A stretch of DNA of 64,000 bases from Niastella soli (GTDB lineage: Bacteria; Bacteroidota; Bacteroidia; Chitinophagales; Chitinophagaceae). The stretch is from the NCBI RefSeq assembly GCF_017742245.1, contig NZ_JAGHKO010000011.1, forward strand, positions 522,518 to 586,517. Reading direction: 5' to 3'. The translations under genes and the position numbers were made by a program. Positions 1-10,013 of this stretch are shown in pieces. The notes below the pieces were generated by a model. It saw only the letters and a program-made list of their open reading frames with translations. It was not told where the DNA came from and did no database searches. Positions within the stretch are counted from its first letter, which is position 1. Every line of letters starts with the position of its first letter.

Positions 1-2558
1 CTTCAACCGATACTACGGGGGAATACCGCCTTTCTTTACCTGCTGGTACCCACAAAGTAATAATTACCAGTGTGGGCTTTAACCAGTATTCCATGACGGT
101 TAAAATAGATAATGCTACTGTTACCCGGGATGTTGTTCTACAATTCGCCATTGCCGACCTCAGCGAAGTAGTGGTGGCAGTGGGCAGCCGCGCATCCCAA
201 CGAACTTTCACCACCACGCCATTACCGGTTGATAATATTAATGCCTCGGAGCTGCAAAGTGCCGGGCAATTGTCGTTTGATAAGGCCCTGCAATTACGAG
301 TGCCTTCTTTCAATACGGTAAACACCCCGGTTAATGATGCCACCTCGTTGCTCGATCCGTATGAGATCAGGAATATGGGTCCCAGCCGCACCCTGATACT
401 GGTGAATGGCAAACGCAAAAACCCCAGCGCCCTCGTATATATTCAAACCTCACCGGGCCGTGGTGAAACCGGCGCCGATCTGGCTGCCATTCCCACAGAT
501 GCCATCAAGCGGGTAGAGATCCTGCGGGATGGTGCTTCTGCCCAATATGGTTCCGATGCCATTGCCGGGGTAATGAACGTAATTTTGAAAGACCGCTTTG
601 ATTATACCAATTTTAAAATAGCCAGCGGCCTTACTCATAAAGGAGATGGATTTTCCATTTTGACCAGTTTGAATGGCGGCGCCAATTTTGGCAGCAAAGG
701 ATATATCAATTACACCATCAATTTTCAACGGGAGAACAAAACCAACCGTTCCGGTAACGTAGATGCCGAAGGCGATAATAACGACCTGAGCGCTGGTACC
801 GCGGCCAGTTTGGTGGATGTAAAAAAATACCTCGACCGATTCCCCGATGCAAAGAATGTCAGCGGCACGCCTACCAGTACCGCCACCAAGTTCCTGGTGA
901 ATGCGGGTATTCCTGTAAGTGAAAATACCGACTTCTATGCCAATGCGGCGTATGTTTATAAAAAGGTGCAAAGCTATGCCAACTACCGCACGCCTTACTG
1001 GAAAGAGGACTATGGGTTACTGCATGATGCTGGTACGGAATACCTGGGATATGGGCCCACTTTTGAAGGCGACCTGAACGACTATAACGCTACGGTTGGT
1101 TTTAAAACAAACAAAAGCGGCTGGATGCACGACATCAGTTTTACAACCGGCGGAAACAAACAATTATATACAGTAGAGAATACCGTGAACCATTCGCTCG
1201 GGTCAAAAAGCCCCATCCGGTTCAAACCAGGCGGATATGCGTTTAACCATGTTGTAGGTAACATCGATATCTCAAAAGAAGTAACCGATAAATTCAACAT
1301 AGGTTTTGGCAGTGAGTTCCGCAGTGAGAACTTCCAGATCTTTGCCGGCGATACCGCTTCTTATACAGGAGAAGGGGCCAACTCATTCCCCGGTGTAAAT
1401 GAAATAAACGCCATTAAAGTGAATCGCTTCAATATCGGTGGTTATTTCGATATGAGCTATGATATCACCAAAGCCTTACTGGTAAATGGTACCATAAGAC
1501 AGGAATACTATAGTGATTTTGGAAGCGCTTTTGTTTGGAAGATCAGCGGCCGGGCTAAAGTAGCCGGTGATAAACTCACCATTCGCTCCTCTATTTCAAC
1601 TGGTTTCCGGGCTCCCAGTCTGCACCAGATAAACCTGCAGATAGCCCAGCAAAGTTTTGTGCCGGGGCAGGGTATTCAAACCAAAGGCATTGTAAGTAAT
1701 AAAAGCCCACAGGCGCATTTATTAGGAGTACCTGCCTTAAAGCCGGAGAAATCAGTAAACTTCACCGCCGGGTTTGGCTTTAACCCAACAAAAAACCTGA
1801 GTGTTACAGTTGATTATTATCATATCGATATTAAAGACCGGATCATCCTCAGTTCCAATATCACCAATACGGCAGCCGGCAATACCGAACTGGACAACGT
1901 ATTGAAGAATAATGGCATTGTTGGCGTGAGCTTCTTTACCAATGGCATTCGCACCAAAACAGAAGGTATTGATGTGGTGGCCAACTATAAGAACATCCCT
2001 ATTAGCAATGTGGGCAAGTTAACGATCAACCTGGCCGGAAATTATACCCTGGCCAATGAGCTGGAAGGCAATGTTACCAATCCCAAACTGATCAGCGATG
2101 CCGGCCAGAGTACCATTGACCAGATACAGATTGCTCTGTTAACAACCAGCCGGCCCAAATACAAAGCCGTGCTGGGCGGTGACCTTACGGTAAGCAAGTG
2201 GAATTTCCTGTTGAACAATACGCTGTTTGGACCCACTACCTTCCGCAACGATGGACTGGATAAAAACCTGAAACTGGAGTTCCAGACCAAAGTATTGACC
2301 GATCTGACTATCGGATACCAGTTCAGCAATCGGGTAAATGCATCAATAGCAATAAATAACATATTCAATATAATACCGGAGTGGAAGTTAAAATCATTGA
2401 ACAGCAGCGGCGACGCCATTTTAAGTGACGCGGCACAGGTGAAAAAGAATGTCAATGCCATTACTTTCAACGGTAGATATAGTATGGTAACTTATGATGG
2501 ATCACATTTTAGTCAGCTGGGAACAACGTTTTTAGCGACGCTGAATTTTAAGTTGTAG
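1..2558 (+). CDS. TonB-dependent receptor, 5'-truncated by the window edge
   Basis: Outer-membrane TonB-dependent receptor that imports a ligand, probably a siderophore or another small nutrient. The reading frame is open from base 3, so the gene begins upstream of the window; the first in-frame residues are the end of a carboxypeptidase-regulatory-like domain (TDTTGEYRL...ITSVGF). Next come a plug domain (residues with DPYEIRNMGPSRTLILVNGKR and VEILRDGASAQYGSDAIAGV) and a 22-strand-type barrel ending in an aromatic/hydrophobic C-terminus (ATLNFKL). It has no SusD partner beside it and lacks the SusC plug style, so it is a classical receptor rather than a SusC. It is a close paralogue of the receptor at 4287-7277; the two share long identical blocks in the plug. 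A hairpin follows the stop. Confidence 0.9.
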   Translation, partial: STDTTGEYRLSLPAGTHKVIITSVGFNQYSMTVKIDNATVTRDVVLQFAIADLSEVVVAVGSRASQRTFTTTPLPVDNINASELQSAGQLSFDKALQLRVPSFNTVNTPVNDATSLLDPYEIRNMGPSRTLILVNGKRKNPSALVYIQTSPGRGETGADLAAIPTDAIKRVEILRDGASAQYGSDAIAGVMNVILKDRFDYTNFKIASGLTHKGDGFSILTSLNGGANFGSKGYINYTINFQRENKTNRSGNVDAEGDNNDLSAGTAASLVDVKKYLDRFPDAKNVSGTPTSTATKFLVNAGIPVSENTDFYANAAYVYKKVQSYANYRTPYWKEDYGLLHDAGTEYLGYGPTFEGDLNDYNATVGFKTNKSGWMHDISFTTGGNKQLYTVENTVNHSLGSKSPIRFKPGGYAFNHVVGNIDISKEVTDKFNIGFGSEFRSENFQIFAGDTASYTGEGANSFPGVNEINAIKVNRFNIGGYFDMSYDITKALLVNGTIRQEYYSDFGSAFVWKISGRAKVAGDKLTIRSSISTGFRAPSLHQINLQIAQQSFVPGQGIQTKGIVSNKSPQAHLLGVPALKPEKSVNFTAGFGFNPTKNLSVTVDYYHIDIKDRIILSSNITNTAAGNTELDNVLKNNGIVGVSFFTNGIRTKTEGIDVVANYKNIPISNVGKLTINLAGNYTLANELEGNVTNPKLISDAGQSTIDQIQIALLTTSRPKYKAVLGGDLTVSKWNFLLNNTLFGPTTFRNDGLDKNLKLEFQTKVLTDLTIGYQFSNRVNASIAINNIFNIIPEWKLKSLNSSGDAILSDAAQVKKNVNAITFNGRYSMVTYDGSHFSQLGTTFLATLNFKL

Positions 2559-2571
2559 ATTGCCTGAAAAC

Positions 2572-2604
2572 AAGGGAGCTGGCCTTGGGTGGCCAGCTTC
2601 CCTT
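2572..2604 (+). terminator. Hairpin after the first TonB receptor
   Basis: Arms 2572-2584 and 2591-2604 (AAGGGAGCTGGCC against GGCCAGCTTCCCTT, one bulged base) lie 13 bases after the receptor stop. Only a short T/A run follows, so termination may be weak. The hairpin sits just before the ATG of the acetyltransferase and separates the two transcription units. Confidence 0.5.
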
Positions 2605-2612
2605 TAAAAAGT

Positions 2613-3164
2613 ATGATAACGTATACAACGTCAAAAACGAAAGCGGAACTGGAACAGATACTGGCGTTACAGAAACAGAACCTGGCAGTTGGTTTAACAA
2701 GTGAGCAGATTGCGGCCCAGGGTTTTGTAACGGTGTCGCATAGTTTTGAAGACCTGTATAAAATGAATGAAGTGGAAGCGCACGTGATTGCCAAAGAGAA
2801 CGACCAGGTTATTGCATACCTGCTGGCCATGACCGTTCGTTCGCGGTTCGACATTCCTATTCTGCTTCCTATGTTCCAGTTATTTGAAGAAGTAACGTAC
2901 CAGCATAAAAAGGTGGCTGACTATAATTATATGGTAGTAGGACAGGTTTGTGTTGCGGCTGATTACCGCGGGCAAGGTGTATTTGATGCCTGTTATGCGA
3001 AATATAAAAGTTATTTTAAAGACAAATATGATTTTGCCATTACAGAGATCGCAACCAGGAACCAGCGTTCTCTTAATGCGCACAAACGGGTAGGGTTTGA
3101 AACAATACATTCTTATATTGCTCCTGATGGCGAAGAGTGGAATATTGTATTATGGGACTGGTAA
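2613..3164 (+). CDS. GNAT family N-acetyltransferase
   Basis: Likely transfers an acetyl group from acetyl-CoA to an unknown amine substrate in the cytoplasm. The 183-residue protein has the GNAT core: a beta strand leading into VGQVCVAADYRGQGVFD, where RGQGVF is the Q/RxxGxG/A pyrophosphate-binding loop, and a later segment ITEIATRNQRSLNAHKRVGF typical of motif B, with an Asn-x-x-Ser-x-x-x-His-x-x-x-Gly-Phe pattern. I chose the ATG at 2613 because an in-frame GTG at 2589 lies inside the terminator hairpin. Substrate cannot be told from sequence. It stands between the first receptor and a FecR gene, but nothing in it suggests a role in uptake. Confidence 0.85.
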   Translation: MITYTTSKTKAELEQILALQKQNLAVGLTSEQIAAQGFVTVSHSFEDLYKMNEVEAHVIAKENDQVIAYLLAMTVRSRFDIPILLPMFQLFEEVTYQHKKVADYNYMVVGQVCVAADYRGQGVFDACYAKYKSYFKDKYDFAITEIATRNQRSLNAHKRVGFETIHSYIAPDGEEWNIVLWDW

Positions 3165-3211
3165 AAACTACAAACCACAAACCGTTACTAGTTAAGAACA
3201 AAGAATTTAAA

Positions 3212-4216
3212 ATGGAAAAGTACTCTACATATCAAACAGAAGATTTTCTTAGAGACGATTCTTTTATCAATTGGGTGTTGGATCCCGAAGGGGAGAACAA
3301 CCAGGAATGGACGAAATGGATGAATTCCAGTGCTGCAAAAAAGGAAGCAGCACGAAAGGCAGTTGATATAATCCGCACCTTTGATTTTAAAAAAGAGACA
3401 GTATCGGCTGAATTTTACAACAACCTGAAACAACGGATCGATAACACGATTGCCAGGGAACAGGCCATCCCTTTACAGCCCAAACGCTTTACAGGCGGTT
3501 GGATGAAAGCGGCAGCTGTAATTACCGCCTTATTGATCGGTGGGTTAGTACTTTATTATGTAAGAAAACCAGCTTATACCTATATTTCCACGCCCTATGC
3601 AGCAATTAAAACCGTATGGTTGCCTGATAGTTCAGAAGTAGTACTTAATGCAAATTCATCGATCCGGTTTAACAGGAAGCGCACAAATGGCAAACGGGAA
3701 GTATGGCTAACGGGTGAGGCCTTTTTTAAAGTGCGGCACATTGATAAAGCAGGGACTGCCCAACCATTTGCCGTATATGCCAGCGATGCGGTAATAGAAG
3801 TACTGGGCACCGAGTTCAATGTAAAGGCCATCAATAATACAACCGGTGTGCTGTTGCAGCAGGGGAAAGTTCGGTTCAGCATTCCTGCCAGCAATGCCAC
3901 TACCATTATGCAACCTAATGAGTATTGCCAGTTTTCAACCGGGCAGGGAAAAATAAGTACCCGGGTGGCTAACCCAGTTCTGTTCACCTCCTGGCTGGAC
4001 CACAAATACCGGTTCGAAAAGGCGACAGTACAGAATGTGTGTGAAACTTTGAAGGAATATTTTGGGTTCGATTTTATTATAGAAAGACCGGTGCTGAAAA
4101 CACAGGTTATTTCAGGTACGCTTGAATTACAAAATTTGGAGACAACGTTGTTTGTACTGCATGAATTACTGCATACAACAATTGTTGCGACCAATAAACA
4201 GGTGGTTATCAAATAA
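3212..4216 (+). CDS. FecR family anti-sigma factor
   Basis: Single-pass inner-membrane regulator that senses the state of a TonB-dependent receptor and controls an ECF sigma factor. About 95 cytoplasmic residues precede a membrane segment (about residues 97-117, AAAVITALLIGGLVLYYV). A periplasmic FecR domain (TVWLPDSSEVVLNANSSIRF, VLGTEFNV) and a C-terminal DUF4974-like domain (VQNVCETLKEYFGFDFII) follow. The ATG at 3212 gives a normal FecR length of 334; an in-frame ATG at 3152 would overlap the acetyltransferase. It lies 70 bases before the receptor at 4287, which has the STN signalling domain it would contact. No ECF sigma gene is adjacent, so the partner sigma factor must be upstream of the window or elsewhere. 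Confidence 0.88.
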   Translation: MEKYSTYQTEDFLRDDSFINWVLDPEGENNQEWTKWMNSSAAKKEAARKAVDIIRTFDFKKETVSAEFYNNLKQRIDNTIAREQAIPLQPKRFTGGWMKAAAVITALLIGGLVLYYVRKPAYTYISTPYAAIKTVWLPDSSEVVLNANSSIRFNRKRTNGKREVWLTGEAFFKVRHIDKAGTAQPFAVYASDAVIEVLGTEFNVKAINNTTGVLLQQGKVRFSIPASNATTIMQPNEYCQFSTGQGKISTRVANPVLFTSWLDHKYRFEKATVQNVCETLKEYFGFDFIIERPVLKTQVISGTLELQNLETTLFVLHELLHTTIVATNKQVVIK

Positions 4217-4286
4217 GCTGAACCCCGCCAAAACTATTATAGAACGCAAGACGCAAACCTGAAAAAGCGTTTAGCGTTTTTTGATT

Positions 4287-7277
4287 ATGAGAAAAAGCCT
4301 TTTTAAAAAATGGCTTATTGCATGTAATTTATCCCTATGCATGGTATTTACCGTGCAGGGGCAGCGGCTTGCGCCTAATAGCCTGCCCCTAAAAGACGTA
4401 ATTGCCGCCTTGGAAAAGAAATTCCGGGTAAGCATTCTCTACCGCGAGCAACTGGTACAAAACAAGAAGGTGACCCCTGATACCGCTGGTTGCAACAATC
4501 CCGATAAAGCGCTGCACAACCTGTTAACCCCTTTCGGACTTACCTATAAAAAAGTATCGCCCACTCAAATTATCATCTCAGAAGGACCGTCTCATACGGA
4601 GAAGTATGTAAAAATGCCTGCTGAACAGCAAAACCTGTTACGTGGTACCGTTCACAATGAAAAGAACGAACCGGTGCCAGGAGTTTCCATTATTGTAATA
4701 GGAGTAGATAAAGGCACTGTTACCGATGCGCAGGGAAATTACGCGCTGCCGTTGGGAGATGGGAATCATAAGATCTATTTCAGCAGCGTTGGGTATGGGA
4801 GTTATATGACCTCGGTTAAAATGCAACAGGGAGAAGCGGTCAGAAATGTTACATTGAACAGCGCCATCACCGATCTTAGTGGGGTAGTGGTAGCTGTAGG
4901 TAGTCGCGCCAGCCAGCGTACTTTCACCAACACCTCGCTGCCTGTAGACAATATCAATGGCGCCGACCTGATCAGCACAGGTCAGTTAACGCTCGACAAA
5001 GCATTACAATATCGCGCTCCTTCGTTCAATACAGTGAACATGCCGGTGCATGATGCCACGTCTTTATCTGATCCATATGAGATCAGAAATATGGGACCCT
5101 GCCGAACGCTGATCTTGATAAATGGAAAAAGAAAGAACCCCGGTTCATTGGTGTATATCCAAACCTCACCCGGGCGAGGGGAAACAGAGACCGATCTCTC
5201 CGCCATTCCTCTTGAAGCTATAAAACGGGTAGAGATCCTGCGCGATGGCGCTTCTGCTCAATATGGGTCTGATGCCATTGCCGGCGTAATGAATATAATT
5301 TTGAAAGACCGGTATGAATATACCAGTTTCAAGACCAATACCGGTATTACCAGTAAAGGGGATGGTTTCTCTATTGCCAACAGCATTAATAGTGGGGTGA
5401 ATATCGGTACAAAGGGATTTGCCAATTATACCATCAGTTTTCAAAAGGAGAACCGTACCAACCGGCCAGGTAAAGTAGATGCCGAACAGGATAACATCGA
5501 CCTGGGTGATGGAACTGAAGCCGGACTGGAAAAAGTAAAAGCCTATCTGGCGCAATTTCCCGATGCACGCAATGTGAATGGTACTCCGGCCATTACTGCT
5601 GCCCGTTTTCTGGTGAATGCCGGCATTCCGGTAAATAATAACGCTTCTATTTATGCGAATGCGGCGTATGTGTACAAGAATATCCAGAGCTATGCCAACT
5701 ATCGTACGGCATACTGGAAACAGGACCCCTATAATTTATTGCACGATACCACCGCTGACTACCTGGGGTATGGGCCAACCTTTGCCGGAGATCTGAATGA
5801 TTATAATGCCACACTTGGATTTAAACAGGAAAAAGAATCCTGGACAACCGATATAAGCGCTACCATTGGCAGCAATAAACAATTGTATTCCGTTGACAAT
5901 ACCTGGAATCCGGCCCTGGGGGCGCAAAGCCCTACCACCTTCCGGCCCGGCGGGTATGGCTTTCATCATGCAGTGGGTAATATAGATATTACACATACTA
6001 TAAACGAACAACTGGCCATTGCATTCGGTACGGAGTTTCGTCATGAGACCTTTACCATCATGGCAGGCGACAAGGCTTCCTGTGTGGGCGTGGGGCCTGT
6101 TTCGTTTTCTGGTATTGCTAACATCAACGCCAATACGTCAAACCGGTTTAATATGGGCGGCTACCTCGATGTTAGTTACGATCTGTCGAAAACAATGCTG
6201 CTGAATGCTACCGCCCGGCAGGAATATTACAATGATTTTGGCGGCGCTTTTGTATGGAAGGTCAGCGGCAGAAAAAAACTCCTTGGTGATAAAATGACTG
6301 TTCGCTCGTCGTTGTCAACCGGTTTTCGTGCACCGGGTTTGCAACAGGTGAACCTGCAAATAGTTCAACAGATCTTTACTCCCGGTATGGGCGTACAGTC
6401 AAAAGGAGTGGTAAGTAATAAGAGTATGCAGGCCCAGGTTTTAGGCGTGCCTGCCCTGAAGCCGGAACAATCGCTGAATTTTACTGCTGGAATTGGATTG
6501 CGCCCATCCCGTAATTTCAGTATCACGCTGGATTATTATAATATCAATATTAAAGACCGGATCATTTTAAGTGCTGATATTGCCCATACTGCCAATAAAA
6601 ACACCCAGCTCGATACCGTATTAAGTGCCAATGGCATCATTGGCGTGAGTTTTTTTACCAATGGCATCAGCACCAATACACAGGGGCTCGATCTGGTGGC
6701 ATCCTTTAAAAACATCCGCGTATTTAACACCGGCCGGGTTGCTTTTAACCTTGCTGGTAATTATACCATGGCCAATAAATTGTCAGGCGTGGTGGCCAAT
6801 CCTAAATTGATAGAAGAAGCAGGGCAGGAGGTTTTTGATTATATGCAGGAAGCGTTATTGTTAACGAGCCGGCCAAAGTTCAAAGCCATCCTGGGTAGTG
6901 ATCTTACGATAGGAAAAGTGAGTGTTAGTATCAATAATACCTTGTTTGGTCCGGCAACCTTCCGCAGTGCGGGGCTCGACCGGAATATAAAAATGGTCTT
7001 TAGAACAAAGCTGCTTACAGATGGGCATTTCAGCTATCAATTTATCCCCTGGCTGGGCGCCTCCTTTGCCATAAATAATATGTTCAATGTGCTGCCCGAA
7101 TATGTATTGAAGCCATTGAACAGTGCCGGTCAACAGGTATTGAATGACCCGGTTGGTCTCAGACGGAATGTCAATGCGGTGACCTTTAACGGCCGCTACC
7201 ACATTGCTACTTATGATGGATCTCACTTTAGTCAGTCGGGTACTACTTTTCTGCTGACCATTAATTGCAAATTATAA
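4287..7277 (+). CDS. STN-domain TonB-dependent receptor
   Basis: Outer-membrane receptor with a signalling extension, so it should both import a ligand and signal to the FecR encoded just upstream. Domains of the 996-residue protein: signal peptide (1-26, ending near VQGQ); STN/secretin-like domain (about 33-98); carboxypeptidase-regulatory-like beta-sandwich (about 117-192, GTVHNEKNEPVPGVSIIVIG); plug (about 212-340, with VEILRDGASAQYGSDAIAGV); and a beta-barrel to the terminal LTINCKL. The ATG at 4287 is preferred to the TTG two codons earlier because it starts a normal signal peptide (MRKSLFKKWL). It is a paralogue of the partial receptor at the window start, suggesting tandem duplication. 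The ligand is unknown; the absence of SusD argues against a Sus-type glycan system. Confidence 0.92.
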   Translation: MRKSLFKKWLIACNLSLCMVFTVQGQRLAPNSLPLKDVIAALEKKFRVSILYREQLVQNKKVTPDTAGCNNPDKALHNLLTPFGLTYKKVSPTQIIISEGPSHTEKYVKMPAEQQNLLRGTVHNEKNEPVPGVSIIVIGVDKGTVTDAQGNYALPLGDGNHKIYFSSVGYGSYMTSVKMQQGEAVRNVTLNSAITDLSGVVVAVGSRASQRTFTNTSLPVDNINGADLISTGQLTLDKALQYRAPSFNTVNMPVHDATSLSDPYEIRNMGPCRTLILINGKRKNPGSLVYIQTSPGRGETETDLSAIPLEAIKRVEILRDGASAQYGSDAIAGVMNIILKDRYEYTSFKTNTGITSKGDGFSIANSINSGVNIGTKGFANYTISFQKENRTNRPGKVDAEQDNIDLGDGTEAGLEKVKAYLAQFPDARNVNGTPAITAARFLVNAGIPVNNNASIYANAAYVYKNIQSYANYRTAYWKQDPYNLLHDTTADYLGYGPTFAGDLNDYNATLGFKQEKESWTTDISATIGSNKQLYSVDNTWNPALGAQSPTTFRPGGYGFHHAVGNIDITHTINEQLAIAFGTEFRHETFTIMAGDKASCVGVGPVSFSGIANINANTSNRFNMGGYLDVSYDLSKTMLLNATARQEYYNDFGGAFVWKVSGRKKLLGDKMTVRSSLSTGFRAPGLQQVNLQIVQQIFTPGMGVQSKGVVSNKSMQAQVLGVPALKPEQSLNFTAGIGLRPSRNFSITLDYYNINIKDRIILSADIAHTANKNTQLDTVLSANGIIGVSFFTNGISTNTQGLDLVASFKNIRVFNTGRVAFNLAGNYTMANKLSGVVANPKLIEEAGQEVFDYMQEALLLTSRPKFKAILGSDLTIGKVSVSINNTLFGPATFRSAGLDRNIKMVFRTKLLTDGHFSYQFIPWLGASFAINNMFNVLPEYVLKPLNSAGQQVLNDPVGLRRNVNAVTFNGRYHIATYDGSHFSQSGTTFLLTINCKL

Positions 7278-7365
7278 CAAGAAACAATATTTTGTGCAGC
7301 ATAACGCTAAAGTTGTATCACTTGAAGAAATTGTTAGATAGTCCCTCCATAAAACATTTCTCCTG

Positions 7366-7373
7366 TACATTTG
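7366..7373 (+). promoter_or_regulatory. Candidate -7 box for the glycosidase gene
   Basis: TACATTTG matches the Bacteroidota -7 consensus TAnnTTTG and ends 18 bases before the ATG at 7392. No clear TTTG -33 element is seen at the usual distance. It supports ATG 7392 as the start and independent transcription of the gene. Confidence 0.4.
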
Positions 7374-7391
7374 TTCGTAGAAATCAAGCAA

Positions 7392-10013
7392 ATGATCGCA
7401 GAACAACAACGGCTACAGGATCCCAGCTGGAAAAGATGGGGCTCTTATGTTTCAGACAGGCAATGGGGCACTGTTCGGGAAGATTACAGCGCCAATGGCG
7501 ATGCCTGGAATTATACTACCCACGATATGGCCCGCAGCAAAGCCTGGCGCTGGGGTGAGGAAGGCATTGCTGGTATTTGCGATGATAAACAGCTGTTGTG
7601 TTTTTCCCTGGCATTATGGAATAAAAGAGATATCATTCTGAAAGAAAGGTTGTTTGGTTTGAACAACCAACAGGGCAATCATGGCGAAGATGTAAAAGAG
7701 ATCTATTATTACCTCGATGCCACGCCTACCCATTCGTACATGAAAATGTTGTACAAGTATCCGCAACTGGAGTTTCCATATGAATGGCTGATACAGGAGA
7801 ATGGCCGTCGCAGCCGGCAGGAACCCGAGTTTGAATTGATAGATACCGGCATCTTCGATGATGATAAATACTTCGATGTGTTTGTGGAGTATGCAAAGGC
7901 CGGCACCGATGATATCCTTATAAAGATAACCATCCACAATCGTGGTAAGGATGCGGCCAGTTTGCACGTATTGCCCACCGTATGGTTTCGGAATACGTGG
8001 ACCTGGGGACGACACGATTATAAACCAACTTTATATAAGAACGGTGATCATGCCATTCGTATTGATCACGAACGCCTGGAGGTGTCATCCTTGTATTTTC
8101 AGGGCGCAGGTACCATGTTGTTTTGCGACAATGAAACCAATAACCTGCGGTTGTATGACCATGACGATAAACAATCATTTCCAAAAGATGGTATCGGGGA
8201 TTATCTGATTCATGGCAAAAAAACGGTGAACACCGCCATGATGGGCACCAAAGCGGCCATTAATTATGAACTCTCTATTCCCGGCGGTGCTTCCCATACG
8301 CTGCGTCTGCGGTTAAGCGATCAACATCATCCCAATGCATTCGATGATTTTGATGCCATCTTTGAATCGCTTTTTGCCCAACGCATAGCAGAAGCCGATG
8401 CCTTTTATGCCGATCTGCAAAAAGACATTCCTACCGATGATGAAAAACTTATTTTCCGGCAGGCTATAGCCGGCATGTTGTGGAATAAACAATTCTATTC
8501 GTATAAAGTACAACAGTGGCTCGATGGGGATCCTTCATTGCCCACCCCGCCTTCAGAACGCTGGCAGGGCCGCAATAACGACTGGAAGCAACTCAATAAT
8601 GAGGATATTATCTCAGTGCCCGATAAATGGGAGTTTCCCTGGTATGCAGCCTGGGACCTCGGTTTTCATTGTGTTACCCTTGGGTTGGTTGACCCGGATT
8701 TTGCCAAACAGCAACTCCAGTTATTGACTGAGGAATGGTATATGCATCCCTCGGGCATGTTGCCTGCCTATGAATGGTCATTGGGCGATGCCAATCCGCC
8801 TATCCATGCCGGTGCCGTATTCAGGATCTTCCGGATGGATGCAAAAGCCAAAGGCGTAAAAGATTATGCGTTCCTGGAATCGCTGTTTCATAAACTGCTC
8901 ATCAACTTCACCTGGTGGGTGAACCGGAAGGATAAGGAAGGTAATAATATCTTTGAAGGAGGTTTCCTGGGGCTGGATAATATCGGGGTGTTCGACAGAA
9001 GCGCACCTTTGCCGGAAGTGGTGCATGCCGAACAGGCAGATGGTACCAGCTGGATGGCGACGTATGCCCTGAACATGCTGCACATTTCACTGGAGCTGGC
9101 TACTTACAATAAAGCCTACACGGGAATGGCCACCAAATTTTTTGAACATTTCCTGTACATCGCCGGTGCCATGGCCAGCATGGGTAAGAACAATACCGGG
9201 TTGTGGGATGAGGAAGATGAATTCTTTTACGATCAGGTACGCGTGAAAAATAACCAGATCATAAAACTGAAAGTGAAAAGCATGGTGGGACTGATCCCCC
9301 TGTTTGCAGTAGAAGTGATCACCCGCGAAACGTTGGACAATAACCCGGTATTTGCCGAACGCATGAACTGGTTCCTGCGCCACCGGCCCGACCTGGCCTT
9401 GCTGGTATCGCGCTGGTATGAAGAAGGTAAACAGGATACGCACCTGCTGGGATTATTGGGTGGGCACCGCATGAAAAGATTGTTGAGCCATATGCTTGAT
9501 GAAACGGCTTTTCTGAGTGACTATGGCATCCGGTCAATGTCGAAAGAATATGCCAAACATCCTTATACGATCAATATAAACGGGGCGCCTATGTGTGTGC
9601 CGTATGTGCCGGGTGATAGTGATAGTGCTATGTTTGGCGGTAATTCAAACTGGCGCGGACCGGTTTGGATGCCAATGAATTTCCTGCTTATTGAAAGCTT
9701 GCGCAAATATCATTTCTATTATAGTGACGATTTTAAAATAGAATATCCAACTGCTTCCGGGAATTTTCTAACGTTGAAGCAGGTGGGCAATGAGATCGCC
9801 TGCCGGTTGTTACGCATCTTCCAGCGAAATGAAGAAGGCAAGCGTCCGGTACTGGGGTCGCACCCGAAATTTCAAAACGATCCACACTTCAGGGATTACA
9901 TTTTATTCCATGAATTTTTCCATGGCGATACCGGCCGGGGACTGGGCGCCTCGCATCAAACCGGTTGGACGGGGCTCATTGCGAATTTGATCATAATGAA
10001 GAATCAGCCGTAA
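7392..10013 (+). CDS. GH63-like / MGH1-like glycoside hydrolase
   Basis: Predicted (alpha/alpha)6-barrel glucosidase of the GH63-related MGH1-like family; 873 residues. The N-terminal half is beta-rich (KRWGSYVSDRQWGTVREDYS, HDMARSKAWRWGEEGIAG), as in bacterial GH63 proteins. The C-terminal half holds the barrel motifs: EFPWYAAWDLGFHCVTLG, where the Asp of AAWDLGFH is the likely general acid; GMLPAYEWSLGDANPPIHA; LWDEEDEFFYD; and NSNWRGPVWMPMNFLLIE. No signal peptide is visible, so it probably acts in the cytoplasm on imported oligosaccharide or on glycogen/glycosylglycerate-type substrates; the exact substrate is unknown. The ATG at 7392 is preferred to an in-frame TTG at 7371 because a -7 box overlaps that TTG. 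Function by family is secure; specificity is not. Confidence 0.88.
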   Translation: MIAEQQRLQDPSWKRWGSYVSDRQWGTVREDYSANGDAWNYTTHDMARSKAWRWGEEGIAGICDDKQLLCFSLALWNKRDIILKERLFGLNNQQGNHGEDVKEIYYYLDATPTHSYMKMLYKYPQLEFPYEWLIQENGRRSRQEPEFELIDTGIFDDDKYFDVFVEYAKAGTDDILIKITIHNRGKDAASLHVLPTVWFRNTWTWGRHDYKPTLYKNGDHAIRIDHERLEVSSLYFQGAGTMLFCDNETNNLRLYDHDDKQSFPKDGIGDYLIHGKKTVNTAMMGTKAAINYELSIPGGASHTLRLRLSDQHHPNAFDDFDAIFESLFAQRIAEADAFYADLQKDIPTDDEKLIFRQAIAGMLWNKQFYSYKVQQWLDGDPSLPTPPSERWQGRNNDWKQLNNEDIISVPDKWEFPWYAAWDLGFHCVTLGLVDPDFAKQQLQLLTEEWYMHPSGMLPAYEWSLGDANPPIHAGAVFRIFRMDAKAKGVKDYAFLESLFHKLLINFTWWVNRKDKEGNNIFEGGFLGLDNIGVFDRSAPLPEVVHAEQADGTSWMATYALNMLHISLELATYNKAYTGMATKFFEHFLYIAGAMASMGKNNTGLWDEEDEFFYDQVRVKNNQIIKLKVKSMVGLIPLFAVEVITRETLDNNPVFAERMNWFLRHRPDLALLVSRWYEEGKQDTHLLGLLGGHRMKRLLSHMLDETAFLSDYGIRSMSKEYAKHPYTININGAPMCVPYVPGDSDSAMFGGNSNWRGPVWMPMNFLLIESLRKYHFYYSDDFKIEYPTASGNFLTLKQVGNEIACRLLRIFQRNEEGKRPVLGSHPKFQNDPHFRDYILFHEFFHGDTGRGLGASHQTGWTGLIANLIIMKNQP

